DNA of 64,000 bases from CAZADA01 sp964568975 (GTDB lineage: Bacteria; Pseudomonadota; Alphaproteobacteria; Caulobacterales; Maricaulaceae): contig CAZMSO010000016.1 of assembly GCA_964568975.1 (NCBI GenBank), forward strand, positions 1-64,000. The letters run 5' to 3'. Every line of letters starts with the position of its first letter. Positions within the stretch are counted from its first letter, which is position 1. The notes under the pieces are model-generated. The model was not told the origin of the DNA. It saw nothing but the letters and a program-made list of their open reading frames with translations, and searched no databases. A program made the position numbers and the translations under genes. Below are positions 17,790 through 27,119 of this stretch, piece by piece.

Positions 17790-18629
17790 TTAAAAGAAGC
17801 GCCCAAGGGTGCGGCCCCACCAACCCACGGGATCCGGCGCGACGTCGGCGTTGGTTTCGCCCGTGGCCTCGCTGACGATCCCTTCTTCGATCAACAGCGC
17901 ATATGTGTCTTCATACCACGGATCGCCGGGGAAATTGTAGCCCAGCACCGCCGCGATCCGATTGGCCTCGTGCAACACGCCTAAGGAGAGATAGGCCTCC
18001 ACCATGCGGTGCATGGCTTCAGGCACATGGCTGGTGGTTTGATACTGCTCCACCACCTTCATGAAGCGGTTGATCGCCGCCAAATGGTGGCCTTGGCGCA
18101 GATACCAGCGCCCGATCTCCATCTCTTTGCCGGCGAGATGGTCGTGGGTCATGTCGATCTTCAAACGCGCGTCGCGGGCGTAATCGGAGGTCGGATAACG
18201 CCGCTCGACCTGCTGCAGCGCCGCCAACGCCCGCTCCGTCACGCGCTGGTCGCGGCCGACGTCGAGGATCTGCTCATAATGGGACAAAGCAATTAAGTAA
18301 TAGGCGTAGGCCGTCGTGCGCCCGCCCGGATAGAGCGCGATATATCGCTCCGCCGTGGCGATTGCTTGTTCATATTGATTACTCAGATAGGCTGAATAAG
18401 CGGCCATCATCATGGCGCGGCGGGCCCATTCGGAATAGGGGTGCTGACGCTCGACCTCATCAAAGAGCAGGATGGCTTCGGCATAACGGCGCCGCTCCAG
18501 CCGCTCCACCGCTTCATTGTAAATCGTCTCCGCGGGGCGTTCTATGTACGCCAATTCTTGCGCGTTATCTCCGGCGCACGCGGTCAAAGCCAAGGCCATC
18601 GCCATGACGAGCATACGAAAACGCGTCAT
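17790..18629 (-). CDS. bamD: Outer-membrane protein assembly factor BamD (ComL)
   Basis: 279 residues. A lipoprotein signal ends LALTAC, followed by tetratricopeptide repeats (RPAETIYNEAVERLERRRYAEA, quoted in part as IYNEAVERLERRRY; EVERQHPYSEWARRAMMMAA region; TAYAYYLIALSHYEQI). This is the BamD scaffold of the BAM complex, which inserts beta-barrel proteins in the outer membrane. The ATG at 18629 follows GAGGG at 5 bases and is preferred to the GTG at 18635. It sits downstream of lpxC, a usual alphaproteobacterial order. Confidence 0.94.
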   Translation of the reverse strand: MTRFRMLVMAMALALTACAGDNAQELAYIERPAETIYNEAVERLERRRYAEAILLFDEVERQHPYSEWARRAMMMAAYSAYLSNQYEQAIATAERYIALYPGGRTTAYAYYLIALSHYEQILDVGRDQRVTERALAALQQVERRYPTSDYARDARLKIDMTHDHLAGKEMEIGRWYLRQGHHLAAINRFMKVVEQYQTTSHVPEAMHRMVEAYLSLGVLHEANRIAAVLGYNFPGDPWYEDTYALLIEEGIVSEATGETNADVAPDPVGWWGRTLGRFF

Positions 18630-18880
18630 CACCACCCTCTGTCTTGGAGTGTTTCCAGCGCCGCGCTGTCGAGCGGCCGAACAGCCTCTGAGCCTAGCTC
18701 ACTCAGTCGTGCGATTGAAGCGACGCCCTGCCGCGTGGGGATCACAAAGCGCGGATCGCCATGTGTGCGCCCCGTGCGCTGAGCCGGCTGAGCCGCGGCG
18801 TCGCACGCATCGCCGCGCATGGCCCGGGCGGTCGTGCTGAATGACGTGATGGCCGGTCGCGGTCGCGCGAGAGGCGAACC

Positions 18881-19813
18881 TTACGCCGTGGCGGCGATTA
18901 ACGCCGCGTCCTCGACGAGCGCGTCGCGGCCTTGACCCCGCGCCCAGGACAGCTCGTGGGCCGTGGGATCGGCCATCAACGCCCGCAGCGCCTCATTGTT
19001 CAGCTCATGGCCCGGACGCTCAGCGATGTAGCGGCCTTGGAAGCCGAACCCGGCCACAAACAAATCGCCGATCGCATCCAGCGCTTTGTGGCGCACGAAC
19101 TCGTCCGGGAAACGCAACCCGCCCGGATTAAGGACCGTCTCGCCCTCAAGCACGATGCAATTGTCGAGGGAGCCGCCGCGGGCCAAGCCGGCCGCGCGCA
19201 GCGCCTCCACCTCATTCGCGAACGCAAAAGTCCGCGCCGCCGCCACATCCCGCCGGAACGTCGCGGCGTCGACAACGCCGACATAACGCTGGCGGCCAAT
19301 GCCGCCGCGGTCGAAGTCAATCGTGACGTCAATGTCAAACCGATCGGACGGCTCAAACCGCGCCACGCGCGCACCATCAAGGCGCACCTCCAGCGGCCGG
19401 GTCACGCGCACGACACGCCGCCGCGCGGGCAGCGCCTGCACCCCCGCTTGGGCGATCAATGTCACAAACGGCGCCGCGCTGCCGTCCACCGCTGGGATTT
19501 CCGGCCCGTCAATCTCGACGCCGACATTGTCCACGCCCATCGCCGCCAGCGCCGCAAACACATGCTCCACGGTCGCGACCGTCACGCCCTGTGCGTTAGC
19601 GAGGACGGTGCACAGCCGCGTGTCGCGCACCGCCTCCGGCGTCACCGGGATGACGCCTTCAGGACCAGCGATATCCAGCCGCCGCACCGTGACGCCCGCG
19701 CCGGCAGGCGCTGGGCGCAACCGCAAACGCGCCGGTGCGCCGCTGTGGAGACCCACGCCCACGCACCGCACCGATCGACCCAGTGTTGTCTGCAGCGCTG
19801 CAAGTTCACTCAT
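18881..19813 (-). CDS. lpxC: UDP-3-O-acyl-N-acetylglucosamine deacetylase LpxC
   Basis: 310 residues. Zinc ligands are the histidine in VEHVFAAL (about residue 84) and the H-x-x-x-D pair in RHKALDAIGD; the catalytic histidine lies in RPGHELNNEAL. The N-terminal GVGLHSGAPARLRL and the VGVEIDGPEIPAVDGSAAPF region are typical. LpxC performs the first committed step of lipid A synthesis. The protein is slightly longer than the E. coli enzyme. It follows ftsZ by 121 bases, as is common in alphaproteobacteria. Confidence 0.97.
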   Translation of the reverse strand: MSELAALQTTLGRSVRCVGVGLHSGAPARLRLRPAPAGAGVTVRRLDIAGPEGVIPVTPEAVRDTRLCTVLANAQGVTVATVEHVFAALAAMGVDNVGVEIDGPEIPAVDGSAAPFVTLIAQAGVQALPARRRVVRVTRPLEVRLDGARVARFEPSDRFDIDVTIDFDRGGIGRQRYVGVVDAATFRRDVAAARTFAFANEVEALRAAGLARGGSLDNCIVLEGETVLNPGGLRFPDEFVRHKALDAIGDLFVAGFGFQGRYIAERPGHELNNEALRALMADPTAHELSWARGQGRDALVEDAALIAATA

Positions 19814-19934
19814 GCCAACCCATCCCCGTCAGAATGACGCAGGGGTAGCGCTTATGCTGCGGCGCGGCAAATAACCCTTGATTACGACTTGTTACGGTCG
19901 CTCGTGCGGCGGCGACGGAGCACCGACGGCTCAG

Positions 19935-21392
19935 CTAAGCGCTTGGCGTACGACGCAAAAACGCTGGAATCTCTAAATCGCGATCGCCGGTCGCCGCCCA
20001 GCCCGCCGCCGCGGCGCCGACGGCTTCGCCATTGGCGGGCGCCACGCCGGCCGCCTCTGAGTCGTCGATGGCGACCTCGGCGCTGCGGACCGTCCCGCGC
20101 GGGCGACGCTTAAACCATTTAAGCGGCGCAAACACGGACGGATCGTCGCTGATCGCCGCCATGGGCGCAGCGCCCGGCGCGTCATGGCGCGTTGTCGGCG
20201 TTAAGGGCGCGCCGCCCGCGTCAGCGCCCGCGCCGTCAGCCTGGCCCGCATGGCTCACAGGAACGGGTCCGACGCCGGGACCATCGCTGGCGTCCGTGTC
20301 GTGCAGCGCGTCGTCACAACCCACAAAAGGGCGCGCGGCGCTGTCTTGGCGCGGCGGTCGCGGCGGCGTGCGGGGCCCGGAAAAGCCGCTCATGGCCTCC
20401 ACAGCGGCATGCGCGGCGGCGGCGGCCGCGCCCTCAATGCCCGTGGCCAGAACTGACACGCGCAAACGCCCCTCTAAGGCGTCGTCAAACGCGGAGCCGA
20501 CAATGATTTGCGCTTCAGGATCCACTTCATTGCGGATTTCCGTCGCAACTTCGTCAACCTCGTAAAGCGTCATGTCCGCGCCGCCCGTAATGTTGATGAG
20601 GACGGCTTTCGCGCCGGCGAGGCTCACATCATCCAAGAGCGGGTTCGTAACCGCCGCCAACGCCGCCTCGGGCGCGCGGCGGTCGCCCGTCGCTTCGCCA
20701 ATGCCCATCATGGCGCGTCCGGTTTCGCTCATGACCGTGCGCACGTCGGAAAAGTCGAGATTGATCAGGCCGGCGTCCGTCATCAAGTCCGTTACGCCGC
20801 GGACGCCCGCGTGCAGCACGGCGTCGGCCATCGCGAAGGCGTCGGCCATGGCGGTGCGCTCATCCACCACACAAAACAGGTTTTGATTAGGGATAGCGAT
20901 GAGCGTGTCGGCCGCGTCTTCCAGCGCCGCAATGCCGTCAGCGGCGATGCGGGCGCGCTTCACGCCTTCAAACTCAAACGGCCGCGTCACCACAGCCACG
21001 GCGAGCGCGCCAACCTCCTGGGCGATGCGCGCCACGACCGGCGCAGCGCCTGTGCCCGTGCCGCCGCCCATGCCGGCGGTGATGAACACCATGTGCGCGC
21101 CCTCAACAAGGCGCTTGATCTCAGCCGCGCTTTCCTCCGCAGCGTGAGCGCCCACGTCGGGCCGTCCGCCCGCGCCAAGCCCATTGCCCGCCGCGCCGCC
21201 CAACTGCAGCCGCGTCGGCGCCCGCGAGCGCGCCAGCGCTTGGCTGTCGGTGTTGGCGGCGACGAACTCCACCCCCGCCAAGCCGGCGTCGACCATGTTG
21301 TCCACAGCATTGCCGCCGGCGCCGCCGACGCCGAACACCACAATGCGCGGCGTCAGCTCTTGCACTGCATCCCCAGCCGTATAGACGGTCAC
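19935..21392 (-). CDS. ftsZ: Cell division protein FtsZ
   Basis: 485 residues. The tubulin signature GGGTGTGAAPVVA and the T7 loop NLDFSDVRTVMSETG are present, and the core ends near residue 320. A long Ala/Gly/Asp-rich linker of about 150 residues leads to the C-terminal peptide DLEIPAFLRR, the conserved anchor for FtsA and other partners in alphaproteobacteria. FtsZ polymerises with GTP to form the division ring. The start is GTG at 21392, supported by GAAGGAG seven bases upstream; the upstream reading frame runs into the ftsA gap and is not part of this gene. The intergenic distance from ftsA is 131 bases, so a separate promoter is possible. Confidence 0.97.
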   Translation of the reverse strand: MTVYTAGDAVQELTPRIVVFGVGGAGGNAVDNMVDAGLAGVEFVAANTDSQALARSRAPTRLQLGGAAGNGLGAGGRPDVGAHAAEESAAEIKRLVEGAHMVFITAGMGGGTGTGAAPVVARIAQEVGALAVAVVTRPFEFEGVKRARIAADGIAALEDAADTLIAIPNQNLFCVVDERTAMADAFAMADAVLHAGVRGVTDLMTDAGLINLDFSDVRTVMSETGRAMMGIGEATGDRRAPEAALAAVTNPLLDDVSLAGAKAVLINITGGADMTLYEVDEVATEIRNEVDPEAQIIVGSAFDDALEGRLRVSVLATGIEGAAAAAAHAAVEAMSGFSGPRTPPRPPRQDSAARPFVGCDDALHDTDASDGPGVGPVPVSHAGQADGAGADAGGAPLTPTTRHDAPGAAPMAAISDDPSVFAPLKWFKRRPRGTVRSAEVAIDDSEAAGVAPANGEAVGAAAAGWAATGDRDLEIPAFLRRTPSA

Positions 21393-21523
21393 CGTCGCTC
21401 TCCTTCGCGCGCCTTGGGCCGCGGACGCCCTCTGCATCGGTCCCGCGGCGTCTGCGGACTTTAACGATGACGTTGGCGGATTTACTGTTAATGCGCGGTT
21501 AAATTCAGGAGCAGTGACAGTGC

Positions 21524-23003
21524 TCAGAAGTTTTCGCGCAGCCACTGCGCCGTTTGCGTGATTCCGGCGGCGCGCCAAAGGCTCGTCGGCCGTCGCCACG
21601 CCGCGCGCGCGCGTTCGCGACCCGCGACGGCCTGGGGCGGGCCGGCCAGCGCATCCAAGGGCGTCGCGAGGGCGTGACGTGCAAGGCCGATAACGGTCGC
21701 AAACGCGGGATCGCGCGCCACGCCCGCCTCGAACGCCCCATCGAACGCCCCATCGAACGCCNNNNNNNNNNNNNNNNNNNNNNNNNNNNNNNNNNNNNNN
21801 NNNNNNNNNNNNNNNNNNNNNNNNNNNNNNNNNNNNNNNNNNNNNNNNNNNNNNNNNNNNNTCGAACGCCCCATCGAACGCCCCATCGAACGCCTTAGGG
21901 CTGAGCGCGGCGTCGCCGGCGGCAAGGCGCAGCTTGCGCCCAAGGACGCGCCGAGCCACTTCTGCAACGCCGCTCAACTGGGCCCCGCCGCCCGTGAGCA
22001 CAACCCGCCCGCCGGCGAGGTAATCGGGCGACTGCGTCAGGGCTGTGCGCAGGAGTTCAAACAGCTCTTCGACACGGGGCCGCAAATACCGCGCGAGCTC
22101 CGCCGGCGCAGCGTATCCTGCGACGCTGTCTTGGGTCTCTGGCGTCAGGGGCGCGCGCGTGTGGTCGCTGAGCGCAGCGGCCGACACATCGCCGCGGCGG
22201 CGCTTAATCGCTTCGGCGCGGTCCCACGCGACGCCGAGGCCATGGGCGAGGTCGGCGGTGATGCGCGCGCCGCCCACGGGAATCGCGATCACATGGCGCA
22301 CAGCGCTTTCCGTGAACACCGCCGCTGTGGTCGCGCCCGCGCCGAGATCAATGACGGCGGCGCCGCGGGCCGCCTCCTCCTCCAGCACGCACGCAATCGC
22401 GCTCGCGTAGGGCGCAGCCGCGACCGAGCGGAGCTCAAGCCCTGCACGCTCCAGCGCCACGTTCAGCGCGCGCACCGCGCCCGCCGGCGCGGTTAAGAGC
22501 GCGGCCTCAACCTCAAGCCGCGCCCCGGAGAGTCCGCGCGGATCCTCCACAGGCGGCTCGCCATCGACACGCCAATATGTGGGAATCGCTTGGAGCACAA
22601 CGCGTCCAGCGCCGACGCGCCCCAACGCGGCCTGGGCGAGCGCGCGGCGCACATCACCGTCGCCAATAGGGCGATCGCCCAAATCACGCTGGCCGCGGAC
22701 GCGTAACAACTCCACCCCCCGCCCGGAGAAACCGACCGTCAGCCGATTAATCCGAACCGCGGCCCGCCGCTCTGCGTCGCGCACAACGGCGCGGATCGCT
22801 TGAGCGGCGGCGCACGGGTCCACCACCAGGCCGTCGCGCAGACCCGTCGCAGGCCCGTGGGCGAGCGCCATGGGCGCGACAGAAGCGGCGTCATCCGCCC
22901 GCGCGACCAAACACGCAAGCTTTGACGCGCCGACATCAAGCACAGCCACGGCGTCGTGCGCGCGCGTCGACGGCCGCACCCGCGCGCGCCAGGCCGGCGT
23001 CAT
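21524..23003 (-). CDS. ftsA: Cell division protein FtsA (interrupted by assembly gap)
   Basis: Actin-like cell division protein that tethers FtsZ to the membrane. The N-terminal part shows VAVLDVGASKLACLVAR and ends at the ATP-binding VLTGGGAQLSGV. The C-terminal part ends with the membrane-targeting helix, WLRENF. The 100-N gap (21762-21861) breaks the frame, because the real gap length is unknown: the sequence left and right of it fits FtsA in different frames of this assembly. Both edges of the gap carry a 12-base repeat coding Ala-Phe-Asp-Gly. The start overlaps the ftsQ stop by four bases (ATGA). Confidence 0.93.
21731..21893. repeat. 12-bp tandem repeat inside ftsA, spanning the gap
   Basis: The unit GCGTTCGATGGG (minus strand; Ala-Phe-Asp-Gly) appears about 2.5 times on each side of the 100 N. 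The repeat number in the genome cannot be known from this assembly. Low-complexity repeats explain why assembly failed here. Confidence 0.9.
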
Positions 23004-23884
23004 GCGTCGCGCTCAAACACACCCGCAGGAACGTGGTCTGCGGGCTGGCGCATCACCAGGTCGGCGTTGCGCAAATCAATCACCGCCAGGGGTCGCTTCG
23101 CCACCGCCGCCAACGCGTTAAGGCGATCAAAGCGCGCCAGCGCCGCCGCGGCCGGCGCTTGGGGCAGCTGCACCACAGCCCCAGAGCGCAAGCGCACATC
23201 CCAGCGCCGCTCACCGACGCGCACAAAGCGTTGCGCTTGCCGGCGCAGCTGCGGAAAATCCACCAGCGCAGCGGCCAGCTCCGGCGCCGCCTCCGCCGCG
23301 CCCCGGCCCACCACCATCGGCAAGCCGCGATGGGCGGCCGGATCACCGCCCTCAATCACGGCGCCGGTGTCATCAATCAGCCGCGCGGCGGCGTCCGTCG
23401 TGGGACGCCACAGCGCGGCGGCCCGCCGCTCTTCCACAATGACGACAATGCGATTGGGCAAGAGGCGGATCACCGCGGCGTGGCGCACCCAGTCAAGCTC
23501 CTCAATGGCGGCGCGCGCGCGGGCGGGGTCGACATCGAAAATCACAGCGCCGATGGGCGCTCCGATGCGCTTTTGAATCTCAAACGAGCCAGTGCGTTCG
23601 ACGCCGCGCACGTCCAGCACGCTGTAAATGAAGCCCGCCGCGGCCAAACGCGTCTCAAGAAGATCGCGCGCCCCCTCCGCCACAGGACCTGCAAAGCCGC
23701 CGATCCAGAAAATCGTCACCGCCAACGCCGTCAGAAGCGCGGTGGGCTTCAGCCACGCGCGTTTGGGTTTTTCCACAGGAGGCGGCGGCGGCGGGCGGCG
23801 TAAGGTGTGGGCGCCGATGTCCGCGACCCGGTGGCCCCCGGCGCGGCGTGCGCTCCCAGCGGCGGTCGACGAACCCGGTTTCAT
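23000..23884 (-). CDS. ftsQ: Cell division protein FtsQ
   Basis: 294 residues: a basic, proline-rich cytoplasmic N-terminus, one membrane segment (about residues 57-75, ALLTALAVTIFWIGG), then the POTRA domain (VLDVRGVERTGSFEIQKRIG) and the beta domain (WVRHAAVIRLLPNRIVV). FtsQ links early and late divisome proteins with FtsB and FtsL. The ATG at 23884 overlaps the ddl stop in ATGA; its own stop overlaps the ftsA start the same way, so ddl-ftsQ-ftsA are tightly coupled. An upstream in-frame start inside ddl is less likely. Confidence 0.93.
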   Translation of the reverse strand: MKPGSSTAAGSARRAGGHRVADIGAHTLRRPPPPPPVEKPKRAWLKPTALLTALAVTIFWIGGFAGPVAEGARDLLETRLAAAGFIYSVLDVRGVERTGSFEIQKRIGAPIGAVIFDVDPARARAAIEELDWVRHAAVIRLLPNRIVVIVEERRAAALWRPTTDAAARLIDDTGAVIEGGDPAAHRGLPMVVGRGAAEAAPELAAALVDFPQLRRQAQRFVRVGERRWDVRLRSGAVVQLPQAPAAAALARFDRLNALAAVAKRPLAVIDLRNADLVMRQPADHVPAGVFERDA

Positions 23885-24840
23885 CGAGGCCACGAGGCGT
23901 CCTCCACCATCCATGCAACGAGATCATCGAACGCGACGCCGCAATGGGCCGCCTGTTCGGGCGCAAGCGATGTGGGAGTCATGCCGGGCTGAGTGTTAAG
24001 CTCCAGTAAGCAAAGCCGGTCGTTGTGCAGGTCATAGCGAAAGTCGGAGCGTGTCAAACCGAGACACCCCAAGATCTCATGCGCCTTGAGCGCGAGATCG
24101 AGACACGCCCGCTCCACCGCGGGGGGAATCGGCGCTGGCAGAATGTGGCGCGAGCCGCCGGGGGCGTATTTCGCGTCGTAATCGTAAAAGCCCGTCGCCG
24201 GCACAATCTCCGTCACCGCGAGCGGCCGGTCGCCCATCACGGTGACCGTCAGCTCCTGGCCGGGAATGTATTCCTCCACCAGCAGGGCCTCGCCCAAATC
24301 CCAATCCGTCCCGCGGGCGGGATCAATGAGCACGGAGGGCGGCGCGGCCGCGCCCTCCTCCACCACGAACACGCCGACAGCAGAGCCTTCCGCGGGGGGT
24401 TTCAGCACATAAGGCGTCTCCATGGGGTGGCCGGCGGCGAGGTCGGCGCGCTGGATCGTGCGCCCCACAGGCACGTCGATCCCGGCGGCGCGGAACACAT
24501 CCTTCGCCCGCGGCTTGTCCATGGCGAGCGCCGAGGCCAACACCCCAGAATGCGTGTAGGGGATGCGCGCATGATCAAGCACGCCCTGGACGCGTCCATC
24601 CTCGCCCCAGGCGCCGTGGAGGCCGTTGAACACCACGTCCGGCGTCGCGGCGGCGAGTTGAGCCGCGACGTCCCAGCCCGCATCAATCTCCACCACGTCA
24701 TAGCCGGTGCGGCGCAGCGCCTCAGCGCATGCGCGCCCGGTGACGAGGGAGATCTCGCGCTCCGCGCTCAGCCCGCCCAAGAGCACGGCCACCCGGCGTC
24801 GGTCGACGGCGGCGGACAGGGGTGAGAGCGTGTCGGACAT
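23881..24840 (-). CDS. ddl: D-alanine--D-alanine ligase
   Basis: 319 residues with the ATP-grasp fold. N-terminal VAVLLGGLSAEREISLVTG, central FNGLHGAWGEDG, ATP-binding PYVLKPPAEGSAVGV, EEYIPGQELTV, and the C-terminal LELNTQPGMTPTSL with the magnesium-binding Glu and Asn. The enzyme makes the D-Ala-D-Ala dipeptide that MurF attaches to UDP-muramoyl tripeptide. It follows murB by 111 bases and overlaps ftsQ by four. Confidence 0.96.
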   Translation of the reverse strand: MSDTLSPLSAAVDRRRVAVLLGGLSAEREISLVTGRACAEALRRTGYDVVEIDAGWDVAAQLAAATPDVVFNGLHGAWGEDGRVQGVLDHARIPYTHSGVLASALAMDKPRAKDVFRAAGIDVPVGRTIQRADLAAGHPMETPYVLKPPAEGSAVGVFVVEEGAAAPPSVLIDPARGTDWDLGEALLVEEYIPGQELTVTVMGDRPLAVTEIVPATGFYDYDAKYAPGGSRHILPAPIPPAVERACLDLALKAHEILGCLGLTRSDFRYDLHNDRLCLLELNTQPGMTPTSLAPEQAAHCGVAFDDLVAWMVEDASWPR

Positions 24841-24951
24841 CAGCGCGGGGTCCAGAACGGGAGGGACCGACGGATCGCCGGCGGCGAGGTGTATAGCGCG
24901 ATTGCGCTCTCCAGTCCGTGGGCGCTGGCGGTGAAACGCAGCCGATTGCGT

Positions 24952-25884
24952 TCACGACCTCAGCGTCTGTCGCCCCAGGCGCTTAATCTCCCACTCCAGA
25001 TCGACGCCGCTCTCGGCCAGCACGCGCCGGCGAATCTCCTCGCCCAAGGCCTCAAGGTCGGCGGCGGTGGCGTCGTGCGCGTTGATCATGAAGTTGCAGT
25101 GCTGGTCGGACATGCGCGCGCCGCCGACTTGAAGGCCCCGCCCGCCGGCGGCGTCGATCAGCCTCCAGGCCGAGCGGGCGTCGGGCGTTCCCGGCGGATC
25201 GGGATTTTTGAACGTCGATCCCCCGGTCTTTTCGCGAATGGGCTGGGAGGCCTCCCGGCGTTCCGTGATCGCGGCCATGCGCGCGCGGATGGCGTCGGGC
25301 TCGTCGGCCTCGCCCTCAAACATGGCCTCGACAAAAATCCAGTCTGCGGGCGCAGCGCTGAAGCGGTAGGCGTAGCCAAGTTCAGAAGGCGTGGCGATGA
25401 TGCGCCGACCCGCGCGGTCAAGGGCTGCGACGTGCACGAGGCGGTCCTTCGTCTCCGCGCCATAACAGCCCGCATTCATGCGCAGCGCCCCGCCAATCCA
25501 ACCCGGCACGCCGACAAAGAACTCAAGGCCCGCAATTCCTGCGGCCGCCGCCGCCGCCGCCACGCGCTTGTCGAGGGCCGCTGCGCCGGCGGTGACGCGC
25601 GTTTCCTCTGTCGCGATGCGGCCAAAGGCGGGCGTAAGGCGCACGACCACGCCTGCGATCCCGCCATCGCGGACAATCACATTGGAGGCCGCGCCGAGCA
25701 CCGTCACGGGGATGTCGTCCGGCGTCTCGGCCAAAAAACGCGCGAGATCAGCCTCATCGGCGGGCAAGAACAACACCTGCGCGGGGCCGCCGACGCGCAG
25801 CCAGGTGTAAGGCGCAAGCGGCGCGTCATAAATAATCTTGCCGCGCACGGGCGGCAGCGCGTCACGAAGGGAAGAGGCGGTCAT
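24952..25884 (-). CDS. murB: UDP-N-acetylenolpyruvoylglucosamine reductase MurB
   Basis: 310 residues of the MurB type I/IIb group. FAD-binding marks are YTWLRVGGPAQVLF and VLGAASNVIVRDGG; then FFVGVPGWIGGALRMNAG, and the catalytic serine and glutamate regions (GSTFKNPDPP and HCNFMINAHDATAADL). It reduces the enolpyruvyl group to give UDP-MurNAc. The ATG at 25884 matches the family N-terminus; the upstream in-frame start at 25950 adds unconserved residues. It is separated from murC by two non-dcw genes. Confidence 0.96.
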   Translation of the reverse strand: MTASSLRDALPPVRGKIIYDAPLAPYTWLRVGGPAQVLFLPADEADLARFLAETPDDIPVTVLGAASNVIVRDGGIAGVVVRLTPAFGRIATEETRVTAGAAALDKRVAAAAAAAGIAGLEFFVGVPGWIGGALRMNAGCYGAETKDRLVHVAALDRAGRRIIATPSELGYAYRFSAAPADWIFVEAMFEGEADEPDAIRARMAAITERREASQPIREKTGGSTFKNPDPPGTPDARSAWRLIDAAGGRGLQVGGARMSDQHCNFMINAHDATAADLEALGEEIRRRVLAESGVDLEWEIKRLGRQTLRS

Positions 25885-25956
25885 CACGGGTATGTCTAGG
25901 GCGGGGCGAACCAGCCGGGCAAGGCGCGCCTCGCGCGGGGCCGCGCCCACCCGGCG

Positions 25957-26970
25957 TCAGAAATTGCGCACGCGCACGGTCGTCGCCGTAGCCCGCGGGT
26001 CCATAATCACTTGCTGGCGACCGTAATCAATGACCAGAGTTTTTGTGGCGCTCAACACATCCATGCCGACAAGCATCGCGGGCGTGTCGTCGAGCTCCCA
26101 TAGCTCGAAGACGTGGAAATCGCCAAACATCACGATGGCGTTGCGCACAACCGACCGGCCCAAGCGCACGCGCGGGGTCACGACGGCGCGTGCGGACGCG
26201 GTATGGGCGGTGACGCCCAGCACCGTGACGGTGGTTTGACGCCAGCGCTCAAAGCGGTCCGGGGGGATCTCAGCCTCCAAAGTGCGATTGCCGAGCGTGT
26301 TTTGCGCGCCTGTGTCGATGATCGCCGTGGTCTTGACCCCCGCAATCCAACTCTTCACCGCCAGCAGCCCGCCATGGGCGAAACGCGCCTGGGAGACAAT
26401 GCGGTGGTCAGCCGTCCGCGTGGCGTCGCTGCTGGGCGCGATCGTGACGCGTCGGCGCACGAAGTCGAACGTGACGCGGCTGTCCATGAGTAAATTCGCG
26501 CCCAAGAGCCCGTCGGCGCCTGCAAGGACCCGCGGCTGAATGACGACGGCGGCGACCTCCGCCCGCGCGAAGCGCCCCGCGACAATGGAGGAAAGCGTCA
26601 CGCGCTCGCTGGTGGCGTCAGCGCCCGTGACGCCGTTGAGCCGCACCGCGCGGCTGTCGGCTGTGAGGCCAAGCCGCTCCACCAGCGCCGGCGAGACTGC
26701 GGTGTGGTTCGCGCCGGTGTCGACGATGAAATGAAATGGCCCCTCGCCGTTCACACGCGCCTCAAGCACCAAGCGCCCGACACGGTCTTCATCGGCTTGA
26801 AGTGTTTCTGCACCGGCCGGCGGGCTCGGCGTGTCGGCCGGCGCTGCGCGCGCAGCGCCGGGGCGGCTGTGCTCGTCCATGCGCGCCTGCGCCGCCTGCA
26901 CGCTCGCGCCGTGGACGATCAACGCCAACGCAACGACACGCCACGGTCGCGCGTGGCGGACAGCCTTCAT
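25957..26970 (-). CDS. Two-domain retropepsin-like aspartic protease
   Basis: 337 residues with a signal peptide (LALIVHGASVQAAQA). There are two clan AA-type domains, each with its own D-T-G motif: HFIVDTGANHTAV (about residue 86) and TAIIDTGAQNTLG (about 215). Each is followed by a hydrophobic-Gly block (GADGLLGANLLMDS and MLVGMDVLS), so the protein could form an intramolecular dimer-like active site. It is probably periplasmic; substrates are unknown. The ATG at 26970 follows GGAGGAA. It lies inside the dcw cluster between the Uma2 gene and murB, in the same direction, which makes co-transcription with wall genes likely. Confidence 0.78.
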   Translation of the reverse strand: MKAVRHARPWRVVALALIVHGASVQAAQARMDEHSRPGAARAAPADTPSPPAGAETLQADEDRVGRLVLEARVNGEGPFHFIVDTGANHTAVSPALVERLGLTADSRAVRLNGVTGADATSERVTLSSIVAGRFARAEVAAVVIQPRVLAGADGLLGANLLMDSRVTFDFVRRRVTIAPSSDATRTADHRIVSQARFAHGGLLAVKSWIAGVKTTAIIDTGAQNTLGNRTLEAEIPPDRFERWRQTTVTVLGVTAHTASARAVVTPRVRLGRSVVRNAIVMFGDFHVFELWELDDTPAMLVGMDVLSATKTLVIDYGRQQVIMDPRATATTVRVRNF

Positions 26971-27046
26971 CGCGATTCCTCCGCTCCAATCGGCGTTCAG
27001 CATGACACAATCGCCCGCGGGCGGCGACTTAACCGTTGGCACGACG

Positions 27047-27077
27047 CCGGCCCAAGCACCGGCCCAAGCACCGGCCC
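27047..27077. repeat. 12-bp tandem repeat
   Basis: CCGGCCCAAGCA occurs twice in tandem (27047-27058, 27059-27070), with a third partial copy. It lies in the gap between the Uma2 gene and the aspartic protease. Confidence 0.85.
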
Positions 27078-27119
27078 GTGCGCAAGCCCATTTGAGGCGT
27101 CGCGGGGCGCGGCTCGCGC

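Noticed and set aside
18629..18820. Small 63-codon frame upstream of bamD
   Set aside because: No ribosome site, overlaps the bamD start, no recognisable family.
19935..23003. Single 1022-codon frame joining FtsA and FtsZ
   Set aside because: It is created by translating through the 100-N gap; FtsZ has its own ribosome site and GTG start, and the FtsA end lies in another frame.
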